DNA of 42,826 bases from Synergistaceae bacterium. GTDB lineage: Bacteria; Synergistota; Synergistia; Synergistales; Aminobacteriaceae. The translations under genes were made by a program, and so were the position numbers. The stretch is from contig JAFSXR010000062.1 of the NCBI GenBank assembly GCA_017443985.1, positions 1 to 42,826 of the forward strand. Direction: 5' to 3'. Under the pieces are notes generated by a model. The model did not search any database, was not told where the DNA came from, and saw nothing but the letters and a program-made list of their open reading frames with translations. Below are positions 17,316 to 26,170 of the stretch, piece after piece (the first letter of the stretch is position 1; each line of letters starts with the position of its first letter).

Positions 17316-18242
17316 TCAAATTTTTCCCGCCATTTTCATAATCTCGCTGACAAACATCGGCATCGACACTCCGACAGCAGCGGCGGCCTTAGGTACAAGG
17401 CTTGTGGCCGTCATTCCCGGAGCCGTGTTGACTTCAAGAATATAAGCCGTGCCGTCAGGAGCTAATCTGAAATCAGCGCGGCTGTAGCCCGAACAGCCAA
17501 GAACTTCATGAGCCTTGACCGCCGTTTCTGAAATTATTTTCGCGGTCTCGTCGTCAAGTTTCGCAGGAACTAAATATTCCGTCGCGCCCTTCGTATATTT
17601 ATTCGTGTAGTCATAAAATCCGTAATGAGGGACAATTTCAATTAACGGCAGTGCTTTTATTGCGCCCTCATGCTCCCACACCGCCGCAGTAATTTCGCGC
17701 CCTGCTATGTATTTTTCAATCAAGACTTCGCCCGCGTAATTCTCTTCAGCAATTTTAACAGCCTCTAAAATTTTTTCGGGCGTTGCGTCTTTAATGATAG
17801 TAACTCCGACGGTGCTGCCCCCCTCGCTGGGTTTGACAACGATGTCGCGCCCAAGTTTTGAAAAAATTTCTTCGCAGTCCCCGCGCCACACAAGCCCGTC
17901 AGGAATTTTTATATCTGCACGCTTAAATAATTCGCACGCTTTGATTTTATTCATGCCTAACGCGCTTGCGGTTGAGCCTGAGCCTGTGAAGGGCATCTTC
18001 ATTTTTTCGAGGGCCTCCTGCAAAATTCCGCCCTCGCCCCATTCACCGTGCATTGCGATAAAAACGCCGTCAAAATTTTTCACGCAGTCAATTTCTTTCA
18101 TTGAATGTAAATCAATTAATTCGGCGTTAAATATTTTTCCCTCGTTCAAAGCATCACAGACGGCCTTGCCGCTCCTCAAAGAAACTTCGCGCTCTTTTCC
18201 GTCGCCTCCGCACAAGACGGCAACTTTTTTCCCGTTGAACAT
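17316..18242 (-). CDS. ddl: D-alanine--D-alanine ligase
   Basis: ATP-grasp enzyme joining two D-alanines for peptidoglycan precursors; cytoplasmic. 308 residues from the chosen ATG at 18242. Visible: the N-terminal VLCGGDGKEREVSLRSG, the serine-containing GSGSTASALGMNK, the ATP-grasp stretch VVKPSEGGSTVGV, and the metal-binding ILEVNTAPGMT near the C-terminus. The upstream in-frame start at 18302 adds a non-family segment, while AAGGAAA lies just before 18242. The usual murein cluster neighbours are absent. Confidence 0.93.
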   Translation of the reverse strand: MFNGKKVAVLCGGDGKEREVSLRSGKAVCDALNEGKIFNAELIDLHSMKEIDCVKNFDGVFIAMHGEWGEGGILQEALEKMKMPFTGSGSTASALGMNKIKACELFKRADIKIPDGLVWRGDCEEIFSKLGRDIVVKPSEGGSTVGVTIIKDATPEKILEAVKIAEENYAGEVLIEKYIAGREITAAVWEHEGAIKALPLIEIVPHYGFYDYTNKYTKGATEYLVPAKLDDETAKIISETAVKAHEVLGCSGYSRADFRLAPDGTAYILEVNTAPGMTATSLVPKAAAAVGVSMPMFVSEIMKMAGKI

Positions 18243-18276
18243 AAAAAAATTTCCTTTCTTAAAAAAATATAAAAAA

Positions 18277-18329
18277 TTAGGAGCAAGGTTATTATCCCTC
18301 ACTCCTAACTCATAATTTCTAACTCCTGA
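18277..18329. repeat. TTAGGAG-family hairpin repeat between secF and ddl
   Basis: TTAGGAG, a loop and CTCACTCCTAACTC, then a further CTAACTCCTGA. It ends where the secF stop begins and probably terminates the yajC-secD-secF transcript. Confidence 0.7.
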
Positions 18330-19193
18330 TTATTTTTTATTCTGCCATTCGCAAAGCAGACCCGTAGCTACGAACATCGAGCTCCAAGTACCTGCGATAA
18401 TTCCGACTAACATTGCATAGCTGAACGCCGCAAGCACAGGCCCTCCCCATACGCAGAGCGCAAGAACGGGGAATAAAGTTGTCAATGTCGTGTTGATTGT
18501 TCGGCCTAAGGTTTGATTTAATGCCTCGTTCACAAGATTTACGATGCCTTTTCTTGAAAGCGTGCCCCAGTTCTCGCGTATTCTGTCAAGAATTATTATC
18601 GTGTTGTTGAGCGAGTAGCCGACTATCGTCAAAATTGCCGCGATAAATGACGAGCTTATTTCCATTTGAGTTACGCTGAAAAATCCAAGCGCGATTAAAA
18701 CGTCATGAACTAACGGAACGACGCTGACAACGGCAAACCTAAATTGAAATCTCAGCGTGATATAAATCAAAATCGCAACGAGCGCGATACTCACGCCGAT
18801 GATGGCCTGACGACGCAGCTCACCGCCGACGACAGGGCCGACTTTTTCAAAGCCTGTAACTTTTACGTCAGAATAATTTTTCTGCAACGCTTTAATTACG
18901 GCCTCACGGCTCTCTTCGGTGTCCTCGTTCGTGCGGATAATTATTCCCTTCTCGCCGAAATTTTGAATCATTGCGCCCTTTGCGACAATGCTCGAAATTA
19001 CTTTGCGGACGTTGGCAACATCGGGACGGTTATCAAATTCAACCTGAATAACATTTCCGCCGGTGAAATCAATTCCTAAGTTAAGGCCGCGTGTGAGCAG
19101 CAACACTATACTTGCAATTACAAGCACAAGGCTGATAGTAAGAGCGAGTTTCCTGCGGCTCATGAAGTCAAAATTAAAATTCAACATGCTCAT
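18330..19193 (-). CDS. secF: Protein translocase subunit SecF
   Basis: Six-helix membrane protein of the RND superfamily that, with SecD, uses the proton-motive force to pull exported proteins through SecYEG. 287 residues, normal length. The family signature GLDFTGG appears as LGIDFTGGNVIQVEF near residues 36-50. A periplasmic domain follows, then helices including VGYSLNNTIIILDRIREN, the conserved fourth-helix region. Its start overlaps the secD stop by four bases, so the two are translationally coupled. Confidence 0.95.
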   Translation of the reverse strand: MSMLNFNFDFMSRRKLALTISLVLVIASIVLLLTRGLNLGIDFTGGNVIQVEFDNRPDVANVRKVISSIVAKGAMIQNFGEKGIIIRTNEDTEESREAVIKALQKNYSDVKVTGFEKVGPVVGGELRRQAIIGVSIALVAILIYITLRFQFRFAVVSVVPLVHDVLIALGFFSVTQMEISSSFIAAILTIVGYSLNNTIIILDRIRENWGTLSRKGIVNLVNEALNQTLGRTINTTLTTLFPVLALCVWGGPVLAAFSYAMLVGIIAGTWSSMFVATGLLCEWQNKK

Positions 19194-20581
19194 CTTCTTA
19201 CAATCTCCTTTCCGCGCCTGATGAATAACTGCAAAATTGCGCGTGTTACTACGACGTTAGCGAATACGCTTGCGACAAGTCCGACCGAAAGAGTAACGCC
19301 GAAGCCCCTCACTGATCCAGACCCGAAATAGAACAAAACTAACGCGGCTATTAAAGTCGTGATGTTACTGTCTAAAATCGTTACAAGTGCTTTTCTGAAG
19401 CCTGCGTCAAGAGCGGCCATAGGAGTTTTTCCTGCGTTCTGTTCTTCGCGTATTCTTTCATAAATTAAAACGTTTCCGTCAACGGCCATTCCAAGCGTCA
19501 AAATAATTCCTGCGATGCCCGGAAGCGTCAACGTTGCGTTGAAAGCAATCAAGCCCGCAAAAATTAAAATTATCGTTACAGCTAAGGCCAAGTCCGCCGC
19601 GAACCCTCTAAAATGATAGAACAGCAGCATGAAAACTAAAACCATAGCCGCGCCGAATAAACCTGCTTCAACTCCCTGCTTGATTGAGTCAGCTCCTAAG
19701 CTCGGCCCTACGGATCTGTTCTCGGCAATCTCAACTGCAACGGGCAACGCTCCGGCCTTTAACATAATAGCAAGCCGCCCTGCCTCTTCTGCCGTGAAAC
19801 GCCCGGTAATTTGAGCGCGTCCGCCCGAAATTCTATCCTGAACGACAGGAGCAGAGATTACTACGTTGTCGAGAACGATTGCTAACTGTTTTCCAATCAT
19901 GCGGCCCGTAGCTTCTTCAAACAATCTTGCGCCTTCGGAATTAAATTCAAGAGATACTCCCATGCGGCCAAGACTGTCGGGAGCCATTTCAGCGTTTACT
20001 AAATCTTTTCCGGAAAGTACGACTGGCCCTAAAAGATAAAATGTTCCCTGCTCTTCGCCCGGCACAACGATTGAGCCTTCAGTAGTTTTTGAACGTTCAA
20101 TTAAATCCGCGCTGGCGTTGCCGGCCTTTGCGACTTCTTCCTTCCAGCGTTCCTGAGCGTTCACGAACTGAATATCGCTGTCATAATTTCTTCTCTGGGG
20201 CTCAACGGGAAGGCTGCGCCCTGTCGTGTTGAGAACTTCCCTGAAATCCATTTGAGCGGTGCGCCCGATTAACTCAAGTGCCGCCGCAGGGTCCTGAATA
20301 CCCGGAAGATCTACGATAATTCTGTCCGAGCCGCTCTTCTGGATAATAGGCTCCGCCACGCCGTACTGGTCAATACGGTTCCTCAAGACTGCTAATAATC
20401 TGTCTATGCTGTCATCGCGCAAAGGATTTTCTGGAGTGTCCTTCGCCTGTAAAACTATATGCGCTCCGCCCTTGAGGTCGAGACCTAAATTAAGCCCGTC
20501 CCTTTCGAGCCACGCAAAACATAACGCCCCTATTACTACGATTAAAACAATAAAGAGGCGTAATTTGTCGGTACGATTCAT
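19190..20581 (-). CDS. secD: Protein translocase subunit SecD
   Basis: Partner of SecF in the SecDF export motor. 463 residues, within the shorter bacterial range. Visible: the N-terminal helix, LGLDLKGGAHIVLQ (the D1 signature), the first periplasmic domain with NRIDQYGVAEPIIQ and DRIIVDLPGI, and the helix pair with TLPGIAGIILTLGMAVDGNVLIYERIREE near the C-terminus. It begins one base after the yajC stop and overlaps secF, giving the standard yajC-secD-secF operon. Confidence 0.95.
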   Translation of the reverse strand: MNRTDKLRLFIVLIVVIGALCFAWLERDGLNLGLDLKGGAHIVLQAKDTPENPLRDDSIDRLLAVLRNRIDQYGVAEPIIQKSGSDRIIVDLPGIQDPAAALELIGRTAQMDFREVLNTTGRSLPVEPQRRNYDSDIQFVNAQERWKEEVAKAGNASADLIERSKTTEGSIVVPGEEQGTFYLLGPVVLSGKDLVNAEMAPDSLGRMGVSLEFNSEGARLFEEATGRMIGKQLAIVLDNVVISAPVVQDRISGGRAQITGRFTAEEAGRLAIMLKAGALPVAVEIAENRSVGPSLGADSIKQGVEAGLFGAAMVLVFMLLFYHFRGFAADLALAVTIILIFAGLIAFNATLTLPGIAGIILTLGMAVDGNVLIYERIREEQNAGKTPMAALDAGFRKALVTILDSNITTLIAALVLFYFGSGSVRGFGVTLSVGLVASVFANVVVTRAILQLFIRRGKEIVRR

Positions 20582-20582
20582 A

Positions 20583-20975
20583 TTAAGAAGCTGCCCCCTG
20601 ATTTTCGTTTGAAGATGCAGCGCGTTTTGTCTGTACTGCTGATTTTAATATTCTTACTCTGACACCTTCGGCTATTTCAATTTGGAAAGTGTCATCGCGG
20701 ACTTCACGGACTGTTCCTAAAAATCCGCCTATCGTTACAATCTGATCGCCGCGATTTATTCCGGCTATCATGTTATTGTGCTGCTTATCGCGTTTTTTCT
20801 GAGGACGGATAATGAAGAAATAAAAAATAGCAATAAAAATTATTAACGGGAAAAACATTCCCATTAATCCGCCCTGAGCCGCTCCTTCAGCACCTGTGCC
20901 TGTGCCTGCTCCGCCGCCTGAACTTGAAGGCGCGGAACTTCCGCACGGTGATACTGCTGTTGTTGATTCAGCCAT
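20583..20975 (-). CDS. yajC: Preprotein translocase subunit YajC
   Basis: Small single-helix membrane protein of the SecDF-YajC complex. About 130 residues from the ATG at 20975. A Gly/Ala/Ser-rich N-terminal segment precedes the membrane helix MFFPLIIFIAIFYFFIIRPQ, whose RPQKKR end is the family hallmark, followed by the conserved GDQIVTIGGFLGTVREV. The N-terminal low-complexity region before the helix is longer than usual. AAGGGAAA before 20975 supports this start over one at 21017. Confidence 0.93.
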   Translation of the reverse strand: MAESTTAVSPCGSSAPSSSGGGAGTGTGAEGAAQGGLMGMFFPLIIFIAIFYFFIIRPQKKRDKQHNNMIAGINRGDQIVTIGGFLGTVREVRDDTFQIEIAEGVRVRILKSAVQTKRAASSNENQGAAS

Positions 20976-21021
20976 ATTAAAAAATTTCCCTTCGTTATTT
21001 TTATTTTTACTTTGCAATACG

Positions 21022-21077
21022 GAATTAGGAAATAGAAGTTATTTTAACTCCTACCTCCTAACTCCTAATTCCTACCT
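21022..21077. repeat. TTAGGAG-family hairpin repeat between eno and yajC
   Basis: AATTAGGAAATAG, a short loop, then CTCCTACCTCCTAACTCCTAATTCCTA. It lies just after the enolase stop and before the yajC ribosome binding site, consistent with an enolase terminator. Confidence 0.7.
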
Positions 21078-21083
21078 GAAAAA

Positions 21084-22430
<1,347 letters not shown>

Positions 22431-22443
22431 CTATATCAAAACA

Positions 22444-22514
22444 ATTAGGGATTAGGGATTTTTATTTTTATATTTTTCTTTTAATTCCTAACTCCTACCT
22501 CCTAATTCCTACCT
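22444..22514. repeat. TTAGGGA/CTCCTAA hairpin repeat between the S4 gene and eno
   Basis: AATTAGGGATTAGGGA, an AT-rich loop, then AATTCCTAACTCCTACCTCC and CCTAATTCC. Same family with a diverged left arm. It ends three bases before the S4 gene stop. Confidence 0.65.
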
Positions 22515-22516
22515 GA

Positions 22517-22792
22517 TTAAAACGGTTTTTCGTCGGGCTTAACCGGTTTTTCTTCTAACTGCTCCCAAGAAATTGTTTTAGGCCGTCTTAAAATCGCTTC
22601 ATCGGCGCAGAGAACTTTCACTTTTAACACGCGGTTGATGTACGCAACTTCAATAATATTTCCTTCTCTGACTTCGCTTGACGGTTTGCACTCTCGGCCT
22701 TCGAGTCTCACTGCTCCGAGTTCAATCATCTCTTGAGCAACCGTGCGGCGCTTGACAAGTCTTGCTAGTTTCAAAAATTTATCGAGCCTCAT
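22517..22792 (-). CDS. S4-domain RNA-binding protein (RqcP/Hsp15-like)
   Basis: About 91 residues, mostly a single S4 RNA-binding domain: MRLDKFLKLARLVKRRTVAQEMIELGAVRLEGRECKPSSEV matches the domain from its first residue. Proteins of this size and layout (RqcP/YlmH-like or Hsp15-like) bind the large ribosomal subunit during stalled-ribosome rescue; the exact role is inferred from family. AAGGAAA upstream fits the start at 22792. A longer in-frame extension to 22963 would run through the neighbouring divergent gene and is not believed. The tail is rich in Lys, Glu and Pro. Confidence 0.85.
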   Translation of the reverse strand: MRLDKFLKLARLVKRRTVAQEMIELGAVRLEGRECKPSSEVREGNIIEVAYINRVLKVKVLCADEAILRRPKTISWEQLEEKPVKPDEKPF

Positions 22793-22819
22793 AAAATATT
22801 TTTCCTTTCTGAAAGTAAT

Positions 22820-22837
22820 ATAATAAATAATTATTAT
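22820..22837. promoter_or_regulatory. AT-rich inverted repeat before antitoxin 2 (candidate operator)
   Basis: ATAATA and TATTAT arms surround a six-base spacer in the short region between the divergent S4 gene and the YafQ-type pair. It lies where a promoter/operator for the pair is expected, about 17 bases upstream of the antitoxin ATG. The AT-rich composition makes chance symmetry possible. Confidence 0.35.
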
Positions 22838-22854
22838 ATGTGAGGTGATTTTTA

Positions 22855-22986
22855 ATGAAGCATTTATTAATTTACGAGCCTTCAGATGAAAGAGAGCATG
22901 ACGAAGTACCGAACGCCGAGACGTTAGCGGCAATGAAAGAGGCAGAAGAAATTGCGGCGGCATGGCTTAAAAGGAAGCAAGGATAA
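22855..22986 (+). CDS. Very short DinJ/RelB-type antitoxin lacking the N-terminal domain
   Basis: A 43-residue protein, MKHLLIYEPSDEREHD followed by EVPNAETLAAMKEAEEIAA and a basic tail. The NAETLAAMKEAEEIA stretch resembles the C-terminal, toxin-binding segment of RelB/DinJ antitoxins. The ribbon-helix-helix DNA-binding half, normally about 45 residues, has no counterpart: only 62 bases separate this ATG from the divergent S4 gene. GAGGTG sits at 22841-22846, and the YafQ-like toxin starts three bases after the stop. It is either a minimal antitoxin or a truncated remnant. Confidence 0.75.
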   Translation: MKHLLIYEPSDEREHDEVPNAETLAAMKEAEEIAAAWLKRKQG

Positions 22987-22989
22987 AAA

Positions 22990-23322
22990 TTGATTGATAA
23001 AAAACGAACTGCTGACAGTAAGCGGACAAGACCTCCCAGAGACTCTGAAAAATCTAAAAGTTTTATCAAAGACTGGGAGCGTATTTCACATTCAGGCAGA
23101 CACGATATGAACAACATTAAAAAAGCAATGCTCTTGTTAATAGCTAATGATGCTCAGTTGCCTGCTGAATGGAATGATCATAGACTAAAAGGAAATTTTG
23201 AAACGTTCAGAGAATGTCATGTTAAAGGCGATTTGTTATTAGTCTATAAAATTTATGAAGATACTGACAGCGATTTGATTACATTTATTCGTGTAGGAAC
23301 TCACTCAGAAATTTTTTCATAA
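22990..23322 (+). CDS. YafQ-family mRNA interferase toxin
   Basis: 110-residue type II toxin of the RelE superfamily, YafQ branch. The conserved core is visible: LPAEWNDHRLKGNFETFRECHVKGDLLLVYKI, then FIRVGTHSEIF at the C-terminus. The histidines in NDHRLKG, RECHVKGD and GTHSEIF and the aspartate in KGD correspond to YafQ active-site residues, so the toxin looks catalytically competent. Translation probably starts at TTG (22990) just after the antitoxin stop; the first ~25 residues are charged and not conserved, so a later start is possible. Known YafQ cleaves ribosome-bound mRNA. Confidence 0.87.
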   Translation: MIDKKRTADSKRTRPPRDSEKSKSFIKDWERISHSGRHDMNNIKKAMLLLIANDAQLPAEWNDHRLKGNFETFRECHVKGDLLLVYKIYEDTDSDLITFIRVGTHSEIFS

Positions 23323-23406
23323 AAAATATTTCCCCCCTTGCGTAAAATTCTTAAACGACTAAAATTTTATCTATCGTATCACAATTTTTTGAAGGGAGAT
23401 TTTTTT

Positions 23407-24951
23407 ATGTATTCGTTTTTAGGCGGCCTTGTAATTTTGATTCTTGGCTATGCTATTTACGGCGCGATAGTTGATAAAATTTTCGCCCCTACCGATAACC
23501 CCACACCTTGCGTATCACACCCGGACGGCGTTGACTACGTACCCATAACACCGGGCAGAGCGTTTTTAATTCAGCTTCTTAACATTGCAGGACTTGGCCC
23601 GATATTCGGAGCTTTATCCGGCGCAATCTGGGGACCGCAGGTTTATTTATGGATCGTCTTCGGAACAATTTTAGCCGGAGCTGTTCATGATTATCTTGTC
23701 GGAATGTTATCAATCAGGAACGACGGCGCGAGCGTTTCAGAGATTACGGGAAAATATCTGGGCGGCTTTATGCTTCAGGTTATGCGTTTATTCTCTGTCG
23801 TGCTTCTCGTCATGGTCGGCGTTGTCTTCATGGTCGGCCCGGCCGGACTGCTCGCAAGATTATTCGTTCAGGGAACGGGTGCTGTCTCCGGCGGTGCTGC
23901 AGTTGCTAAAGAACTTTGGGGCTACAGTGTTGCAGACTGGACAAAAATTTTAACAATCGTAATTCTTGTTTATTATTTCCTTGCTACTCTTCTTCCGATT
24001 GACAAAGTTATAGGAAAAATTTATCCGTTATTCGGACTCTGCTTGATCTTCATGGCACTCGGAATCGGCGGAATGACCGTCTACAATCATATTCAGTATC
24101 TCAACGGCGTTGAAGGTGCAAAGCCCATGATCGAATTATGGGAAGGGCTTTATAACATGCACCCGGACGCAGCTAACCAGCCTATATGGCCGTTAATGTT
24201 TATAACTGTTGCCTGCGGAGCTATTTCCGGCTTCCATGCTACGCAGTCCCCGTTGATGGCGCGCTGCTTAACGTCAGAGCGTCAGGGCCGTTTCGTTTTC
24301 TACGGTGCAATGGTAGCTGAAGGAATTATCGCTCTTATCTGGGCTTCAGCCGGTATAGCGTTCTATAACACCGGAGTCGGCGGAGACTTGATGAAGTTCA
24401 CGACGGAGGCTCTCGCAAAAATCAAAGGCGGCAACCCGAACTCAGTCTATGAAATTTCAATAGGACTTCTTGGCCCCGTAGGGAGTATTCTTGCAATTCT
24501 CGGCGTTGTGGCCTGCCCGATTACGTCAGGCGACACGGCCTTCAGAAGCGCAAGGCTTACCATTGCGGACTGGTTCAAGATTGATCAGAAAGGCTTTGCC
24601 CCTCGTCTTATTCTTGCGTTCCCGTTATTGGCGGTGGGCTATTTCATTTCGCTTGCTGATTACAGCATCGTATGGCGTTATTTCTCATGGTCTAACCAGA
24701 CGCTTGCAATGATAGCGTTATGGGCCGGTGCTGTTTATCTTTGCAGACACGTCGGCGCTGGCAAGGGCTTTATCGCGGCAATCCCTGCAACATTCATGAG
24801 TGCGGTAAGCGTTACATATTTCTGCATCGCTCCTGAGTGTTATTTAATGCTTCCGAGAATGACGGCTTACGGGATCGGAATTGCGGCGGCAGTTTTGTTC
24901 TTCGCAATTTATTACGTGAGAGTTTATGCTCCTGAAAGCAAGAAGGCATAA
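23407..24951 (+). CDS. cstA: Carbon starvation protein CstA (pyruvate/peptide transporter)
   Basis: Polytopic membrane transporter of the CstA/BtsT family; characterised members take up pyruvate, and some are linked to peptide use. About 514 residues, in the shorter class. Visible: the N-terminal helix FLGGLVILILGYAIYG, DNPTPCVSHPDGVDYVPI near 38-55, the conserved GPIFGALSGAIWGP, and GAISGFHATQSPLMARC. Many hydrophobic helices follow to the end. The ATG at 23407 has GGGAG just upstream. Six bases after its stop comes an HMA metal-binding gene with which it is probably cotranscribed. Confidence 0.93.
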   Translation: MYSFLGGLVILILGYAIYGAIVDKIFAPTDNPTPCVSHPDGVDYVPITPGRAFLIQLLNIAGLGPIFGALSGAIWGPQVYLWIVFGTILAGAVHDYLVGMLSIRNDGASVSEITGKYLGGFMLQVMRLFSVVLLVMVGVVFMVGPAGLLARLFVQGTGAVSGGAAVAKELWGYSVADWTKILTIVILVYYFLATLLPIDKVIGKIYPLFGLCLIFMALGIGGMTVYNHIQYLNGVEGAKPMIELWEGLYNMHPDAANQPIWPLMFITVACGAISGFHATQSPLMARCLTSERQGRFVFYGAMVAEGIIALIWASAGIAFYNTGVGGDLMKFTTEALAKIKGGNPNSVYEISIGLLGPVGSILAILGVVACPITSGDTAFRSARLTIADWFKIDQKGFAPRLILAFPLLAVGYFISLADYSIVWRYFSWSNQTLAMIALWAGAVYLCRHVGAGKGFIAAIPATFMSAVSVTYFCIAPECYLMLPRMTAYGIGIAAAVLFFAIYYVRVYAPESKKA

Positions 24952-24956
24952 AAATC

Positions 24957-25172
24957 ATGAAGAAAATAATTTACGTTGAGGGCATGGGCTGTCAGAACTG
25001 TGTCAAGCATGTCAAAGAAGCTCTTGAAAATCTTGACGGCGTTACAAGCGCAGATGTCAGTCTTGAAAAAAATACAGCGGTCATTAATTTCACAAAAGAA
25101 ATTTCCGACGAAGCGATTAAATCTGCGATTGACGAAGCAGGCTACGACGTAACGAAAATCGAAGCAGCGTGA
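24957..25172 (+). CDS. Heavy-metal-associated domain protein (CopZ-like)
   Basis: 71-residue single HMA domain. The metal-binding loop is GMGCQNC (about residues 9-15) within VEGMGCQNCVKHVKEALENLDGV, with the beta-alpha-beta-beta-alpha-beta pattern ending in AIDEAGYDVTKIE. Such proteins bind Cu(I) or similar soft metals and pass them to P-type ATPases, none of which is visible in this window. It starts six bases after the cstA stop with AGAAGG inside the cstA end as its ribosome binding site. The pairing with CstA is unusual and its meaning unknown. Confidence 0.9.
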   Translation: MKKIIYVEGMGCQNCVKHVKEALENLDGVTSADVSLEKNTAVINFTKEISDEAIKSAIDEAGYDVTKIEAA

Positions 25173-25240
25173 TATAATCAAGCACGTACTACTTTGAAAA
25201 TGTTGTTATAATTCATTTGTTGGTATAATTCTCCAATGAT

Positions 25241-25280
25241 TTTTCCCTTGCGATAAAAATCGTGAGGGAAAAATTTTTTT
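25241..25280 (+). terminator. Rho-independent terminator after the copZ-like gene
   Basis: TTTTCCCT and AGGGAAAA pair around an inner CGAT-AAAA-ATCG stem, with two G-T wobbles between, followed by seven T. It is the strongest hairpin in the region. Confidence 0.85.
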
Positions 25281-25284
25281 GGGG

Positions 25285-25343
25285 CCTACAATGGGGACTA
25301 CAAAAGTCTTAAAATTTTTCAGAGTTCATAAAATTTTACGAGG
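25285..25343 (+). repeat. CTACA-family dispersed repeat, copy 2
   Basis: Contains GGGGCCTACAAT-GGGGACTACAAA, a 12-base tandem unit with CTACA at 25286 and 25298, then TCATAAAATTTTACG starting at 25326, 28 bases after the second CTACA. The spacing matches the copies at 7690 and 42207. It begins right after a terminator T-run, as copy 1 does. Confidence 0.78.
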
Positions 25344-25415
25344 CAGTAAAAAAATAAGAAGCAAAAATTTTTTCGCGCTCTCAAAAAAAATCATGCTATA
25401 AAAATTAAACTTCTC

Positions 25416-25424
25416 TGTTATAAT
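25416..25424 (+). promoter_or_regulatory. rplU promoter, extended -10
   Basis: TGTTATAAT is a consensus extended -10 element about 97 bases upstream of the rplU ATG. No good -35 is present, as expected for extended -10 promoters. It would produce a leader containing the hairpin at 25454-25498. Confidence 0.6.
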
Positions 25425-25453
25425 TCTTTCGCAAATAATTCGCGCATGAACAA

Positions 25454-25498
25454 GGCAGTTTTATAATCACCCGGATAAAAAATCCAGTGAGCCTTTTT
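25454..25498 (+). promoter_or_regulatory. Structured L21 leader (attenuator-like hairpin)
   Basis: Nested complementary segments GGC...TCAC-CC-GGAT-AAAAA-ATCC-A-GTGA-GCC fold into one long hairpin followed by five T, just upstream of the rplU ribosome binding site (AAGGAGG). Some bacteria have an L21 leader RNA before rplU thought to mediate feedback; whether this belongs to that family is not known. Confidence 0.55.
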
Positions 25499-25520
25499 CA
25501 GCGTAAGGAGGAAAAATTTT

Positions 25521-25835
25521 ATGTACGCAGTAATCGAAACAGGCGGCAAACAATACCGCGCAAGCGTCGGCGACAAGTTCAGGGTCGAGAAAATTCCCGG
25601 CGAGACAAGCACCGAAATCATTTTTGATAAAATTCTCGCTGTCGGCGGCGAAGGCACTGAAACAAAATTCGGCGATCCCTACGTAACGGGCGCAAGAGTT
25701 ACGGCTGAGATAATCAAGCAGGCTCGCGCTGATAAGGTTCTCGTGTTCAAATACAAGAGCAAAAAGAACATCAGGAAAATGCGCGGCCACAGACAGTATT
25801 ACACTGAAGTCGTAGTTAGAAATATCGAAGCATAA
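25521..25835 (+). CDS. rplU: 50S ribosomal protein L21
   Basis: 104-residue ribosomal protein binding 23S rRNA. MYAVIETGGKQYRASVGDKFRVEKI at the N-terminus and VLVFKYKSKKNIRKMRGHRQ in the RNA-binding C-terminal part are diagnostic. AAGGAGG precedes the ATG with the genome's usual A/T spacer. First gene of the rplU-prp-rpmA cluster; regulated by the leader described upstream. Confidence 0.97.
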   Translation: MYAVIETGGKQYRASVGDKFRVEKIPGETSTEIIFDKILAVGGEGTETKFGDPYVTGARVTAEIIKQARADKVLVFKYKSKKNIRKMRGHRQYYTEVVVRNIEA

Positions 25836-25841
25836 AGTCTC

Positions 25842-26168
25842 TTGATCGAAATAACTCTTTTCTATCAGGAAAAAAATTTAATCGGGATTGAAAGCAAAGG
25901 CCATTCGGGCTATGCTGAGAGCGGCAGAGATGTTGTTTGCGCTGCTGTGAGTGTTTTAATGCAGTCTTTAATTTTAGGGCTGTCGGCTATTGCTCAGGTC
26001 AACGGATTTAATTGCGACGTTGATAAAAAAATTCCTTTAATACGTTTGACTTGGCCGAAAGAACAGAGCGAAAAAATTTCACTCTTGACCCTGACTGCGG
26101 CGGAATCATTAAAGGTTATTGCCGACGAAAATCCCGATTATGTGAAAGTTCATACGGAGGAAATTTAA
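25842..26168 (+). CDS. prp: Ribosomal-processing cysteine protease Prp
   Basis: Cysteine protease of the YsxB/Prp family, encoded between L21 and L27, that removes the N-terminal extension of L27. 108 residues. The catalytic His and Cys are in [18 protein letters not shown] (His near residue 20, Cys near 33). It starts six bases after the rplU stop with TTG at 25842; L27 follows two bases after its stop. The neighbouring L27 carries the matching extension (see rpmA), so the processing system is complete. Confidence 0.92.
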   Translation: MIEITLFYQEKNLIGIESKGHSGYAESGRDVVCAAVSVLMQSLILGLSAIAQVNGFNCDVDKKIPLIRLTWPKEQSEKISLLTLTAAESLKVIADENPDYVKVHTEEI

Positions 26169-26170
26169 CA

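Larger units (their letters stand above)
25173..25520. other. Intergenic region between copZ-like and rplU
   Basis: No protein gene or tRNA was seen. From left to right it holds two TATAAT-like boxes (25208-25230), a terminator hairpin (25241-25280), a CTACA-family repeat (25285-25343), an AT-rich stretch, the rplU promoter (25416-25424) and a structured L21 leader (25454-25498). Confidence 0.7.

Noticed and set aside
22793..22963. Extended S4-domain protein
   Set aside because: The extra segment runs antisense through the antitoxin gene and its promoter; the S4 domain begins at 22792.
25173..25520. tRNA or other structured RNA gene between the copZ-like gene and rplU
   Set aside because: No cloverleaf or CCA end could be found; the visible structures are a terminator and the L21 leader.
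26051..26170. Longer L27 starting at 26051
   Set aside because: It would overlap prp in another frame; GGAGG and the L27 family N-terminus point to 26171.
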